Below, one piece after another: positions 35,217 through 46,700 of a DNA stretch of 64,000 nucleotides. The DNA comes from Datisca glomerata (lineage: Eukaryota > Streptophyta > Magnoliopsida > Cucurbitales > Datiscaceae). Made by a program: the position numbers and the translations under genes. The notes beneath the pieces are model-generated. The model was given only the letters and a program-made list of their open reading frames with translations. It had not been told where the DNA came from and ran no database searches. Where the stretch lies: contig QANY01007421.1 in NCBI GenBank assembly GCA_003255025.1, positions 744,001 to 808,000 on the forward strand. The letters run 5' to 3'. How positions within the stretch are numbered: position 1 is the stretch's first letter; each line of letters opens with the position of its first letter.

Positions 35217-36326
35217 AATTTTTTTTTTACTTTAAATTTTTTTGTTTATATTTTTTGTTTGTTTTTATGTTTGTTTTTTTTTCTATTTTTTTTAATAGAT
35301 ATTATTAGTTTGTTGTAATTTATTTTTAATTATTTCACGTCTTGTTTCGTTATTTTCACCATACATATTCTTTTTTTAAAATTTATCATACATATTTATC
35401 ATCCCTAACATTCATTCCATTATTATTATTTTTTATTTATAGTTGTTATCTCTTTTTATTTATTTATGTATTTTTTTCATATGTCACGGTTGTATGTGAT
35501 TATTACTTTATTCTTTTATCATCAAAGTTGACGCTCGTAAGTAAAACCATAACAATTTGATTTAAATTTTGTAAATTTCTTTATTTAGTTTTCACTAAAA
35601 AAAATCTGAAGACGGACTTTGAGATTTTTAGGATATCAAACTTCTCGAATTACTGAGGTGATGAGTCATTTTTGGGATACCGAGAATAACTCTAATAATG
35701 TTTTGATTTAAAAAGATATAAGAATACAAAAAAAATTTCAATGGTCTTTGAACCACCCATTAAAAGTAATTTATTTTGTTCATTTTTATGATACAAAATG
35801 CACCAAATGAGACATTCAAAAATGAATCCCTTTAACCTTTGACTTAAAATAAAAAATTGGATAGCATTCGATTAAATTTGGTAACCATTTTATAATGGGT
35901 GTTGTGGGGTGCTAATACATTCCTCACACACAAATGACTCTTGAACCAACTTTGAGTTTTCGTAGACCAAAATTTTCATCTTAAAATTGGTTGATCAATC
36001 ACACCCTAAAATGATTGGTGGTGACTCCAAATTTCTTTTTTCTTCAAAAAATGATTTTTTTAATAGCCGATCCGCGTCGCGCGCACTTTGTGATAAGTCC
36101 CATCCTCTGTAACTGCCTATGAAAAACGGTCCATCCATGGAGCAGAAGTCCTCATGAAGGTATTTGAGCTACTCTTAGCCCTCATCGACGCTTACGTACT
36201 TTGAAAGAAATCCATTTGATCCTTAGTAGAACAACACCTCATTCAGTTAAACAAGATTCTCATGTACATGTTTGTCAGTATTTGCTCTTCAATGAGCCAC
36301 CTCTTGACTTTTTCTCTCCAATCCTG
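35217..36326 (+). other. AT-rich spacer, with possible Tat/Ogre-type gypsy leader remnant
   Basis: Up to about 35600 the DNA is T-rich and featureless. From about 35880 to 36090 it contains GGGGTGCTAATACATTCCTC and ATTGGTGGTGACTCC, which resemble the region around the tRNA-Arg-type primer site of Tat-lineage gypsy elements. The stretch 36090-36326 is unassigned. Confidence 0.4.
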
Positions 36327-36650
36327 AGAAAGATTGATAATTATATTAGAAAGATTAGCTATCAATGTTCTGAATACACGTTAATTGATTAAGAATTGAA
36401 ATTTAGAGCATGTTTGGTTTGGTGAAATCAAAACCCCTAGAGCTTTTAACTATTCAAATTTTATCTTTGTCAAATCTTTATCGTTTTAGTTTAAATAGAA
36501 ATCCTAACTTTTTGTCATTCTCAAGTAGAATTAAGGTTTAGTTAATTTCAATTATTAATACCAATCAATCATGTGGACGATACTCTAATTTTATAGAAAT
36601 TTATTACTTGAGATAATAGTGTACACTTGCACTACAAAAAAATCATAACA
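36327..36650 (+). repeat. Gypsy 2 left LTR, 3' part only
   Basis: Aligns over its whole length with about 41770-42113, sharing GAGAAAGATTGATAAT and CAATCATGTGGACGATACTC. It ends in CATAACA. The first ~860 bp of the LTR are missing. Confidence 0.85.
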
Positions 36651-36675
36651 AGTTTTTAGCATCATTGCCAGGGAT
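36651..36675 (+). other. Degenerate tRNA-Asp-type primer-binding site
   Basis: TTTTTAGCATCATTGCCAGG looks like the Athila-type site TTTTTGGCGCCGTTGCCGG with its CpG/GpC-rich positions changed by G-to-A and C-to-T transitions. Confidence 0.6.
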
Positions 36676-36981
36676 TGATTGTGTTTATTAATATTGGAGT
36701 TACATTTTTTGAATTTCACTTTAAGTCTTATTTGTTTTATTTACAATTGTTTATTTTTGTTTTTTTTAATTTTTAGGGGTTCTATAGTTCTATAAGGTGT
36801 ATGAGAAAATTTGGAAGCGAGAGTTTGACTCCCCTTAATTTAGAAATTGAGTGAACTTGTCGACGTTATAGAGAAGTAAGGAGAGAAGCTTTTAAACGAC
36901 CTCAAAAAATCATGGAAGACGTTCGAGATAATCCTAAAATTGTGAACAACTAAAATAATCGCGCAATTCGAGATTATCATA

Positions 36982-37916
36982 ATGTTAGTTGTCAATGAGG
37001 CTGCATCAATCATTCAACACTCTGTTATTAATGCCAACAACTTCGAGATTAAGCCAGGTATCATTCACATGATCCAAGCAAATCAACTCAGTGGTCTGCC
37101 TAATGACGATCCAAATGTTCACATTGTCATTTTTCTTGAAATTTGTGAGGCATTCAAGCACAATAATGTCTCATCTGATGCAATCAGGCTGAGATTATCC
37201 CATTTTCATTTTAGGATGAGGCTAAGAGTTGGTTGAACTCTCTGTCAGCTGGATCAATCATAACTTAGAATGATCTCACTGAGAAATTTTTAGCAAAGTC
37301 CTTTCCACCAGCTAAAACAGTCAAAATGAGAAATAAGATCACCACATTTGCCCAACAGGATATGTAGTCTTTTTATAAAGCATGGAAGAAGCTTAAAAAG
37401 ATGTTGAGAAGATGCTCACATCATGGACTACTTGAATGATTGCAAGTTCAAATTTTTTACAATGGTTTGGGAAATTCAACAAGGACGCTAGTGGATGTAG
37501 CAGTAGGAGGTGCTTTGATGGGTAAAACACATGAGGATGCTTAAGCCTTGCTAGAAGAAATGGTTGCTAATGCTTATCAATGGCCAACTGAGCATAATGT
37601 ACCAAGAAAGACTCATGGAGTTCATGAAGTAGATGCACTTACTGCCCTCACATCTCAAGTAGCTACACTTTCAAAGCAATTTAGCTTTTTCACTGTCAAT
37701 GCTATTGCAGTTCATGCTTCACGGGAAGTTTGTAATTTATGTAATGAACCTCATCTTAGTACTGAATGTCAAGACGTTAATCCCCTTTCTCCTTCTCAGT
37801 CAGAACATGTTAATTTTGTTGAGAATTATAGCAGGCAGAATAACCATTCTCCAACACTTACAACCAAGGATGGCGAAATCACCCTAATTTCTCTTGGACG
37901 AATAATCAGAATGTGA
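36982..37916 (+). pseudogene. Gypsy 2 gag (decayed)
   Basis: 36982-37236 carries NNFEIKPGIIHMIQANQLSG and the IRLRLSHFHF core. A shifted frame continues WLNSLSAGSI, HHGLLE and VQIFYNGLGNSTRTLVD. 37548-37916 has EMVANAYQWP and a zinc-knuckle-like CNLCNEPHLSTEC (CX2CX3HX4C, irregular). Frame changes at 37236 and stops near 37265, 37365 and 37541 inactivate it. Confidence 0.8.
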
Positions 37917-39090
37917 TGAATCCACCAGTTGCTACTCAGCCTCAGTTTCAGCTTCAGGAACCTAAAATTTCTCTAGAAGATGTTATTGCTCAACTCACAG
38001 TTAATACCACTCAATTTATGGCAAGAACAGATGTTACACTTCAGAGGCAAGAAATAAGTATTCAAAGGCAAGAAGCCAGTATTCAGAGTCAAGCTACATC
38101 TATCCAGAATTTGGAGCTTCAAATGGGTCAACTGTAAGAAATACTAACTTAGAGACCACAAGGTTCTCTACCGAGCAGCACCGAGAGAAATCCAAAAGAG
38201 CAAGTAAATGCTATTACTCTTCGCAATGGCAAGGAGTTAGCAGAACCTTAGAAAGCCACTGTGAAAAATTCTCAGCCAATTGAAGCAGAAGTTGAGACAA
38301 TGGGTGATGACCTTGCCAAGAACTTAAAAAAGAAGGAAGGTGAGCCTAAGTCAAAGCTTTTTTCTGATAATCCTCCACTATATGTTCCACATATTTCATA
38401 CCCTCAGTGGTTCCAAAAGTAGAAATTGAATAAACATTTTTCTAAGTTCCTTGATGTGTTTATAAAACTACATATAAACGTCCCTTTTGCTGATGCTTTG
38501 GAACAAATGTCGATCTATGTTAAATTCATGAAGGATATTCTCTCAAACAAGAGAAAGCTAGAGGAGTATGAGATAATTTCACTTACTGAGGAGTGCAATG
38601 CTATCATGCAGAATAAATTACCTCTGAAGTTAAGGACCCCGAGAGTTTACTATTCCTTGCACCATTGAGAATTCATATTTTGAAAAGGTTTTATGTGATC
38701 TTAGGGCTGGTATCAATTTGATGCCGTATTCATCTTATAATAAGCTAGGCCTTGAAGAAGCTAGGCCTTGGAGAAGCTAAGCCCATGATGGTATCTTTAC
38801 ATTTAGCTGATCGTTCTATCAGATATCCATTGGGGATTATTGAGAATGTTTTGGTAAAAGTGGATAAATTTATCTTCTTAACTGGTTTTATTGTTCTTGA
38901 CACGAAGGAAAATCAAGAAATTTTAATTATTCTTGGTAAACCATTTTTAGTTACGGGAAGAACTCTGATTGATGTGCAAAAAGAAGAACTTATTCTGAGA
39001 GTGCAAGTTGATCGGGTAATTTTTAATGTCTTCAAACACCCAAATGATATGAATAGTTGTTTACGGGTGGATAGTACATAATTTGGAGAA
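37913..39090 (+). pseudogene. Gypsy 2 gag tail and protease region (decayed)
   Basis: 37913-38137 has a repeated glutamine-rich heptad-like motif (LQRQEISIQRQEASIQ). 38426-38668 reads as the gag-protease linker. 38752-39081 holds VKVDKFIFLTGFIVLD and GKPFLVTGRTLIDVQKEEL, homologous to 19167-19439. A short duplication of AAGAAGCTAGGCCTTGGAG lies at 38740-38775. Confidence 0.78.
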
Positions 39091-39099
39091 GGTAAACCT

Positions 39100-40923
39100 A
39101 GACACCTACCAAAATCACCGGTGTTAGACCTCCACCTTCAGTACACCTTTATGGGAGAAGCATCCACTTTGCCTACCATTATCTCTGTTTCGTTAAATGG
39201 TGAACAACAAGACAAGCTGCTGTGGGTTTTGAGAGAGCAACAAACGGTCTTCGGCTGGTGAATTTCTAACACAAAGGGAATTCTAAAGTCAGTGGACAAC
39301 GGGTGAAGCTTGAATGATCATTATGTCAGTCTGAAGACATTAAAACAAGCTCTACCATGAGGCAATCCGGTTGTATTTTTGTTATTTTTTTGTTTTTTTA
39401 ATTTTCTTTTGCATATTCTATTTTTGTTTTTCTTCAAGTTTTTATATAAAAAGAATTATGGACGAATTTGGCTCATGCACCACTTTCCTCTTAGTTGGAG
39501 ACAATAAGAAAAATGCAGAGACTGAAGAGAATGATATCTCATCATTATACAGGGAAGCCCTCTTCCTTTTACATATTTTCTTTTCATTGAGGACAATAAA
39601 AGTGTTTAGTTTTAGGGTGGTGGCTTTAATTAAAATTTCATTTTTTGGCGTTCTATTGTTGACAACACTAACACCTATGATGAGATTAGTTTTGAATTAT
39701 TGATAGCTTTAAAAAAAATGTTGAATTTGTGTATCGATGTGTGTTTGAACCAAATATTGATTTGCATTACACTAGAGAATCCTGACATATTGAGCACCTA
39801 GCCTTGAGCATTTGATTATCTTTTTTTTTTGCTTAGAGAAGGTTTATGTGACTTAAGAAATCATTATGATCTCGTAAGAACTCTAGAACCAATTTGATTG
39901 TTGTTCGAGGCAAAATTCTAGGGTACACATCACTTAGGACATGATTTAGGCCATATTTGGACCGTATGAGCTTTTAAGCCAACCTGTGCATAATTGTTTT
40001 CCTAGTCATCTCTATTGAGCCTAAATAGCCATTTTTTTTATCACTCATGGTAATTTCACAATCTTATAAAAAGTTTTCGTAGTACCCCTTTTTACTCATA
40101 GTATTTGAATGTTTTGAGAAAATACTTAAAGTCATGACAATCTGGGTGAATGAGAGGAGTTTCGATATAAAAAATGGCGAATAAATTTGATTTCATAGCC
40201 TCTTGGACGTGAATGACTAAGCTCGAAGGGGTGTCTTAAAACCTAATACCCTTATACCAACTGGTTTAGGAGGTATTAGCTGAAAGCTTGTTAAGGAAAA
40301 TAGAAGCTTAAGGAAATCAAATTAAAAAAAAAAAGAATGGTTGAGCATGATTGATTATTCAAAATGTGAAATGACAAGTTTGAGGGTGTTACAAGATAAG
40401 TTGAGTTAAGCTCGTTGATTTCTAGAAAACATGTGTGACTATGGGTAAAGATTGAGCCAAAATAATATCCTTTATCCTACCCTAAACCTTAGCCATACAT
40501 TACAAGCCTATGAAAGTCTTAATGATCCTAAGTGATGTGGTTTGCCTACATTAGTGGAGAGTGACATGAAAATTGGTTATAAAGTTCTAATCTATTTATA
40601 GATTATTAGATCCGCTTTTACAAGACTTGATTGCATAAACTCATCTAGGTTTAAGAGATTGGACGAATTAAGGTGACACACACACACACACTCGAGACTT
40701 TTCAAGTTGTAATGTAATTTGGTAATTGTGTTAAAGCTCTACATGATCATAATTCAGAAGTTTTTTTTCTTGGCTTATCCTATTTTGGAATCTCTGAGAT
40801 AAGTTTAGTTAGTCAAAAACACTACGTCACTCTGTCTCTAGCTTTTCAGATTTAGTGTTTATTGTTTTTCTTGTTTGTTTTGTTTTGTTCGAATACTAAC
40901 AAAAAGTTAAGTTTGGGGGCATT
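39100..40923 (+). other. Gypsy 2 internal 3' region: pol end joined by deletion, then UTR
   Basis: After the protease the sequence passes through the pre-RT segment (NGEQQDKLLWVLREQQTVFG at about 39200-39258) and then, near 39290, directly to what looks like the extreme C-terminus of pol. RT, RNase H and integrase are therefore deleted. The rest is non-coding up to a GTTTGGGGG purine tract just before 40924. An (AC)n run lies at about 40675-40690. Confidence 0.6.
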
Positions 40924-42113
40924 TGATGAGTGTATTTCACACTCATATTTTAGATAAACGTAACTTTATTTTTAATTGTTCTTTGAGTTTTATTGTTTAA
41001 TTTATGTTTATTTTTATTTCTATCTTGTAAGTTTGATATTCAATTGCATTTGGATAGATTTAGAAGTCAAAAATTTGAAAAAATCGCATAAAAAATGGAC
41101 CTGGGTAGGTGGGTTAGCGTCACGACACTATCTTCTCAGCGCCGCGACGCTGACACTACAGAACGCCAGCGTCATGACGCTAGCACGAGATTAATGTTTT
41201 TCTATTTTTATTCTAAATTTACCCTTGTCGAACCCTAGGGTATAAATAGAATATTTTAGAGTTTTAGAGGGGGTCTTGGGACATTTTCTGAATGTGGGAG
41301 GCAAAGGAGAAGGCTTTTGGAGAGGAGAACAAGAAGATTAAACCTGAAAATGATTCTTAACTTCAATTTCATCCTCAAAACTAGTTTTTCTTCTCTTTTT
41401 CTCTATGTTTATGAATATTAGTAAAATGTTTTCTTATTTCATTTAATTTTTTATCTAGAGGCTACCACATAGTCAAACCATGATTGTTCATAAATTTTGA
41501 TCTTTAATTCAATTGATGTTTATTCGGTATTAGTTAGTGTTATAATCCGTTCTTAATGCTTGTGATCGTCTGGCCAACTATTGCATGGTTTTAGATTTAA
41601 TTCTGAGACTAAGAAGTGATGATTGAATCTGCTCTTTGTTTATAACACCATTAGAATTTCATAAGTTAGAGATAATTAAGAACCTAGTGTGACATCTATA
41701 ATTTCTTGTGGTTAATGAGTTTCATTATATTTAATTTTGACAGAGATGTATGATTCATTATTATCGATGCTTGAGAAAGATTGATAATATATTAGAGAAA
41801 CTCGCTATCAATGTTCTGAATAATTGTTAATTGATTAAGAATTGGAATTTAGAGCATGTTTGGTTGGTGAGATCGAAAAGCTTAGAACTTTTAACTATTC
41901 AAATTTTATTTTTGTCAAATTTTTATTGTTTTAATTTAATAAGAATTTTAATTAGTTAAAAATCTTAACTTTTCATCATTCTCAAGTAGAATTAAGATTT
42001 AGTTAATTTTAATTATTAATATCAATCAATCATGTGGACGATACTCTATTTTTATAAAAAATTATTACTTGACGACGATTTTATACACTTACATTATAAA
42101 AAAAATCGCAACA
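40924..42113 (+). repeat. Gypsy 2 right LTR (1190 bp)
   Basis: Begins TGATGAGTGTATTTC after the purine tract and ends ATCGCAACA. It includes a small cluster of GCGTCACGACGCT-like short inverted motifs at 41115-41185. The flank at 42114 onward is TTTGA. Confidence 0.8.
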
Positions 42114-42629
42114 TTTGAACTCTTCCTTAACTCATTTGAGTAACCGTAAAATCATTACAAAGGTACACAACTTTAACAGAAAAAGAAACAGATAAGACAA
42201 AATAGAAATGAAAAAAGAAATAAGACAAAACAAAACTAAAGATGGCAAGCAAAATCCACCATCATGATCAAGGATTTCGTATATCATATATATCCCATTT
42301 TACTTTGAGTAATGTGTGTGCAACGTGTCTATGACTTGACAAAGTAAATAAAATTAGACTACTCACATACTCCTTATATTCAATCTTTATTTAGTTTTAT
42401 TTGATTATTTATCACATATGGGTGAGCTAGATCAAGACATCTAGTAACTCATAATATATATTAATAAGATTTTTTCAATAAAATAACATTTCTTATACTC
42501 AAAGGTAACAAATAAAATTTGTTGGCTAACCGTAAGTGTTGTGATATACATAGTCGATTAATCTTATCGAACTCGTATATCGTACACCGTACATTAAGAA
42601 GTTTTCTTATATGAGTTAAGATAAATTAT
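42114..42629. other. AT-rich spacer upstream of the gene
   Basis: Nothing recognisable. Confidence 0.4.
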
Positions 42630-42765
42630 TGACTTTAACATTAGATGATATGACTGTAATAAATTATTTATATTCATAATGATTCGAACTCAAAACTTAA
42701 AATGAAGCAAAACTAGTTTAAAACTTTCATCACTTAAGCTAATAGCTTGGGTTTTTTGTTACCTA
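42630..42765 (-). mobile_element. SINE-like insertion (minus strand)
   Basis: On the minus strand there is an A-box-like TAGCTTAAGTG (42731-42741) and, about 40 bp on, a B-box-like GAGTTCGAATC (42681-42691), matching the RNA polymerase III internal promoter of plant SINEs. The ends are not defined. Confidence 0.45.
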
Positions 42766-42888
42766 CTTTTACCTTTACCCATAGCAATAGTCAAGATTAC
42801 AATAAATTTTTCTTTTCTTTAATTTCAAACTCTATTTTTCCACAAGCTTTTCGTCTATGAGATTCCACACCCCAACATCTATATATAG

Positions 42889-42975
42889 TGCTTTCTTTTA
42901 TACATGCCACCTTCATTTTCAAATTAACTCTAGTGTGTAAAGCAGCCAGATTATTCTACGCCCCAGGCAAGTACA
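42889..42975 (+). promoter_or_regulatory. Putative core promoter and leader exon of the 43752 gene
   Basis: TATATATAG at 42890-42898 is followed 30-40 bp later by a CT/CA-rich stretch suited to a start site. About 70 bp downstream, CAGGCAAGT (about 42965-42973) could be a GC-type 5' splice site, giving a leader intron that ends before the ATG at 43752. This is a prediction from spacing only. Confidence 0.35.
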
Positions 42976-43751
42976 ATATTTTTGTTTACTTCTAACTTAT
43001 TTATTTATTAATATTACTTGATCATAAATTTAATTGAATGATTATTGCTAATGGTTTTATAAATGCATGATTGCTTATGGTTAATTAATACGAGAATGTA
43101 TCATATTTGATATTGGAAATGGAAAAGTATCTTTTGCATTCTTGTTTAGGCTTTTTCTCTCCACAAACAAAATTCAAATATAAATTTATTAATTTATAGA
43201 GATATTCAAAATTTAAATAAAAATATATTAATTGAATGATATAATAATTAACTTATCTAATCTAATTCAACGTAATTCAAATATATAATAAACATAATAT
43301 TATAATTTTTAAATCTAAATCTTAAATCTAAATTCTCTTGTAAACGTGGCCTTGAGTCCTTTTTGGATTTAGATTTAAATTTGAATAGGATTGCAGATTT
43401 CTTAATCGGATGAAAATGGTTGTTTGATATTTTATAACGTTCTGTTCAGTCCTTGAATGGATAGCTCTTTTGCCGAGGCATTAGATCATCATTTGCAAAA
43501 GTAATTTAAAGAGCCAATATATTCTGGACCAGATTTAATAAAGTAAAATTCCTGTGTTTTAAAGTCAAATTATTCCCATTAATATTCTACGAAATAATTT
43601 TCAAATATGGATTATGGACCCAATATTAAGTTCTCCCTGGATTTATTGTGAATAACGTATATCATCACATAACATAAAAAGCATTAGGGTAAAAACTAAT
43701 TTTCTGAACAAAAACAGTTATTATTATTATTATCATTATTATTATTATTAC
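42976..43751 (+). other. AT-rich stretch, possible leader intron and 5' UTR
   Basis: No coding signal. It ends in an interrupted (ATT)n microsatellite (43720-43750) directly before the ATG. Confidence 0.4.
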
Positions 43752-46700
43752 ATGACCGATAATATTATACGCTTTCAGAAGATGATGGAGGGCGAGTCTA
43801 CTGGTGATCATTCACGTCAACTTGGAGCTTCTTTGGACATAGACAAAAATAATGACACAACTGAAAATATATCTGATGTACTACAAATTGAAATCCATCC
43901 CATATGTTTTAGACAAGTTATTAATATTTTATTAAAATGCTTATGTTCTCTTTTGGAGAAGGAGCTTGTGGAGTTACGCACATCCTCTGGCAGCAATCAT
44001 CCAATTATAAATCAAGGAGCTCCAAACACTTCACAACCAGGGGCATCATCCATATTGCTGAATCCTTTCTTAACAGAGACACCACAGAACCAACCTCAAT
44101 TAGTAGCAGTAAGTTTATATCGGTTATGATAAATAGCTATTAATTTTGTGAAAATGATACAACTAATTGGTTTTGATATATAGACTTGGGCTAATTTTAA
44201 ATAGAGTATGAACTTTTTGACCGATAAGGATGCTTTGCAATTAACCAGCAGCTGCAGAGTGAAAGTTCAACATGGGTCGTTGGTATAAATTTGGACAACC
44301 TAGATTGGAAGATTAAAAAATGTAAAAAAAAATTGGTTACATATAATCATATTTGATTGCATGTTATCCGATCTGGATTGGACGAATCATATATACCACA
44401 CGAATCTCGATAGTTTACAAACCTAACTGCTGAAAATCCATTTGCCTTTTTCACGTACTCAATAATCAATATGATACAAAAATTAAGAAAAATAGATTTA
44501 ATTAATCATTTAAATAAGGAGTCCTGGATAATTGATTAATAATTTTACCCTAACACATTATTATGTTCTATGAGTTTTAAATTTAATTATTATTTATTTA
44601 TGTTGAGCAGGATAATGGTGAGAGTGGGTCGCGAGTAAGAAAGAATGAAATTGAGTCAAATCTTATAGGGAGACCTGATCTGAACTTATCACAATATATT
44701 CAACCTGTACGTATCAATTCAATCATTCCTCAAATCTATTGTAGTTCAATTTTATTTAATTATATATACTTATACTGTATATGATTTATAGTATAATCAA
44801 ACTTTAGTGTTTGCAAATGTTAATATAATTTGACCTTTGGATCATTAATTATTTAGGTGGGATCAACTTTTTATGATGGAGCAGTTTGTTCATATCATTC
44901 AGGACGCGAGCTCAATGATAATTACATGAATGAGCTAAACCCTGACTCTAAAAATTTTACTCAAATTCAGGGTTTTCCTCTGTATGTCACATAAAATATG
45001 TTAATATATGTCCTAATAAACATTTATCATTGGTTGAACTGAGTCTTCTCCATTTATCAGAATTACTTCCTTTTAATTAGGTGAGTGACTACAATTACAC
45101 ATTCTTGTGCATGATCAGGCCCCAACAGTTAGCTAATCAGCAAGCTGAGCCAAATCAAAGCACTCAAAATCACCATTTTTGTGCTTCTCAGTATCCTATA
45201 CAGCCTGCAATTTCCTCGCGCTTCAGGTACCTTACTTTGAAAGTTCTTCTATATATGTATAAATGTATGTAAAACTTATATTTACATAAAATTGAACTTT
45301 ATTCAAATACTTAAATTTTGATTTTTTTTATTCATTTTGATAACTTTAGGCCTCAGCAATTGTCATGTTATCTACTCAATCAAGTACCAGAGCAACCGCT
45401 ACATTATCCGCAAATACACCATCAGAATCCGCCTGCATACGATATCTCCTCAATGTACGTTGTAGTTGCTCTACAATTTAGTAGAGTTAATTAATATATA
45501 TTTGGGACTAATTAAAGGCTTAACTGGGTGTATATTGTATTTAGGCCCCCAATATATACATATCAGTACCAGTTGATGCTTGATTCGTCGATCCCTCGGC
45601 CTCGAAATCCCGCGTTATCAGAACATTTCTTGCTTCCTGTGTTAGTTCTCATCTTTCTGATCAGCCATTGTGCTTTTTTGTACACAACGTTGGAGTCATC
45701 TATGGTTAACTACTTGTTCTCTTCAATTCAGGCCTGGCCAGTTGCATCCAAAGCTACCGGATAATCGAGGGCGGCCGGATCAAGTCGTGACTGCACCTAT
45801 TGTACTTGATCAACAGCAATGTAACCACGCCATGCCTGGACCTACCACAATATCTAGGAACCAAAGGTACTAAAAAATGGAAATGAGTATATTTTTTTTA
45901 TCAAAGGAAATCTCATTACTCAAAATAAACGACATCAGATTCCTTTTCACAAAATGAATATCCTCCGAGAAAGGATTACACATAATAACAGGATCCTAAC
46001 AAAGCAGCCCTCTCTGACACAGATATGGGTTAGGATGTTTCTATCTCTAGGGCATAAATTAAAGGAAATGGGTATATGAGGGGTTATGCTAACAGGAGAA
46101 TTGCAAGAGTCACAGATTTTTATGCTAAAAATGACTGAAATAGGAGTAGAGGATCATAGAACCAATGCTCGTTTTATATGGGGATTTTGAAATTCAACCA
46201 TTTTTACAAAAGAAAAATCTAATTGTATTTTATTTAACTTCACCCTTAATTAAAACATGTCATTTTCTGTCATTTTTTATACGTTCACTTCGTCTCAACC
46301 GTTGAGTTCTGTGGCAACGGACTAAATGAGCTCCGCCACGGAGAAAAAAACAGCTTTATTTTTTCGGTTTTCTTTCTTTTAGTGCAAACTATATGGTCCA
46401 TCCGTTTATTCATTAGACGAACCAGATACAACATAAAAAACTCGGTAAAAAAATCATAATCCCAACATAAATTTCTCAATTTTTAATTTCTCATCGCTCG
46501 CACCTTGATACCAACTATTGTAATATAATTCTTCTATGTTTACTTGTGATTGATTCATATTAACTATTGTAATTAAAGCATAACTCGGAAAATTGAATTT
46601 ATTTGTAGGGCAGAGAATAAGCAAAGGCCGGGCTCACTAGAGGAAAATGTTAGATCAAATTTCTCTTCTTCAAGGCTTGATTCTCCTCAACAAACTCCCA

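Larger units (their letters stand above)
36327..42113 (+). mobile_element. Ty3/gypsy element 2 (plus strand) with two LTRs and a large internal deletion
   Basis: A 5'-truncated left LTR (36327-36650) matches the end of the right LTR (40924-42113). A degenerate tRNA-Asp-type primer site follows, then gag, protease region, the C-terminal end of pol, 3' untranslated sequence, a purine tract and the right LTR. RT, RNase H and integrase are missing. The left LTR is cut off, so a target duplication cannot be tested. Confidence 0.8.
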
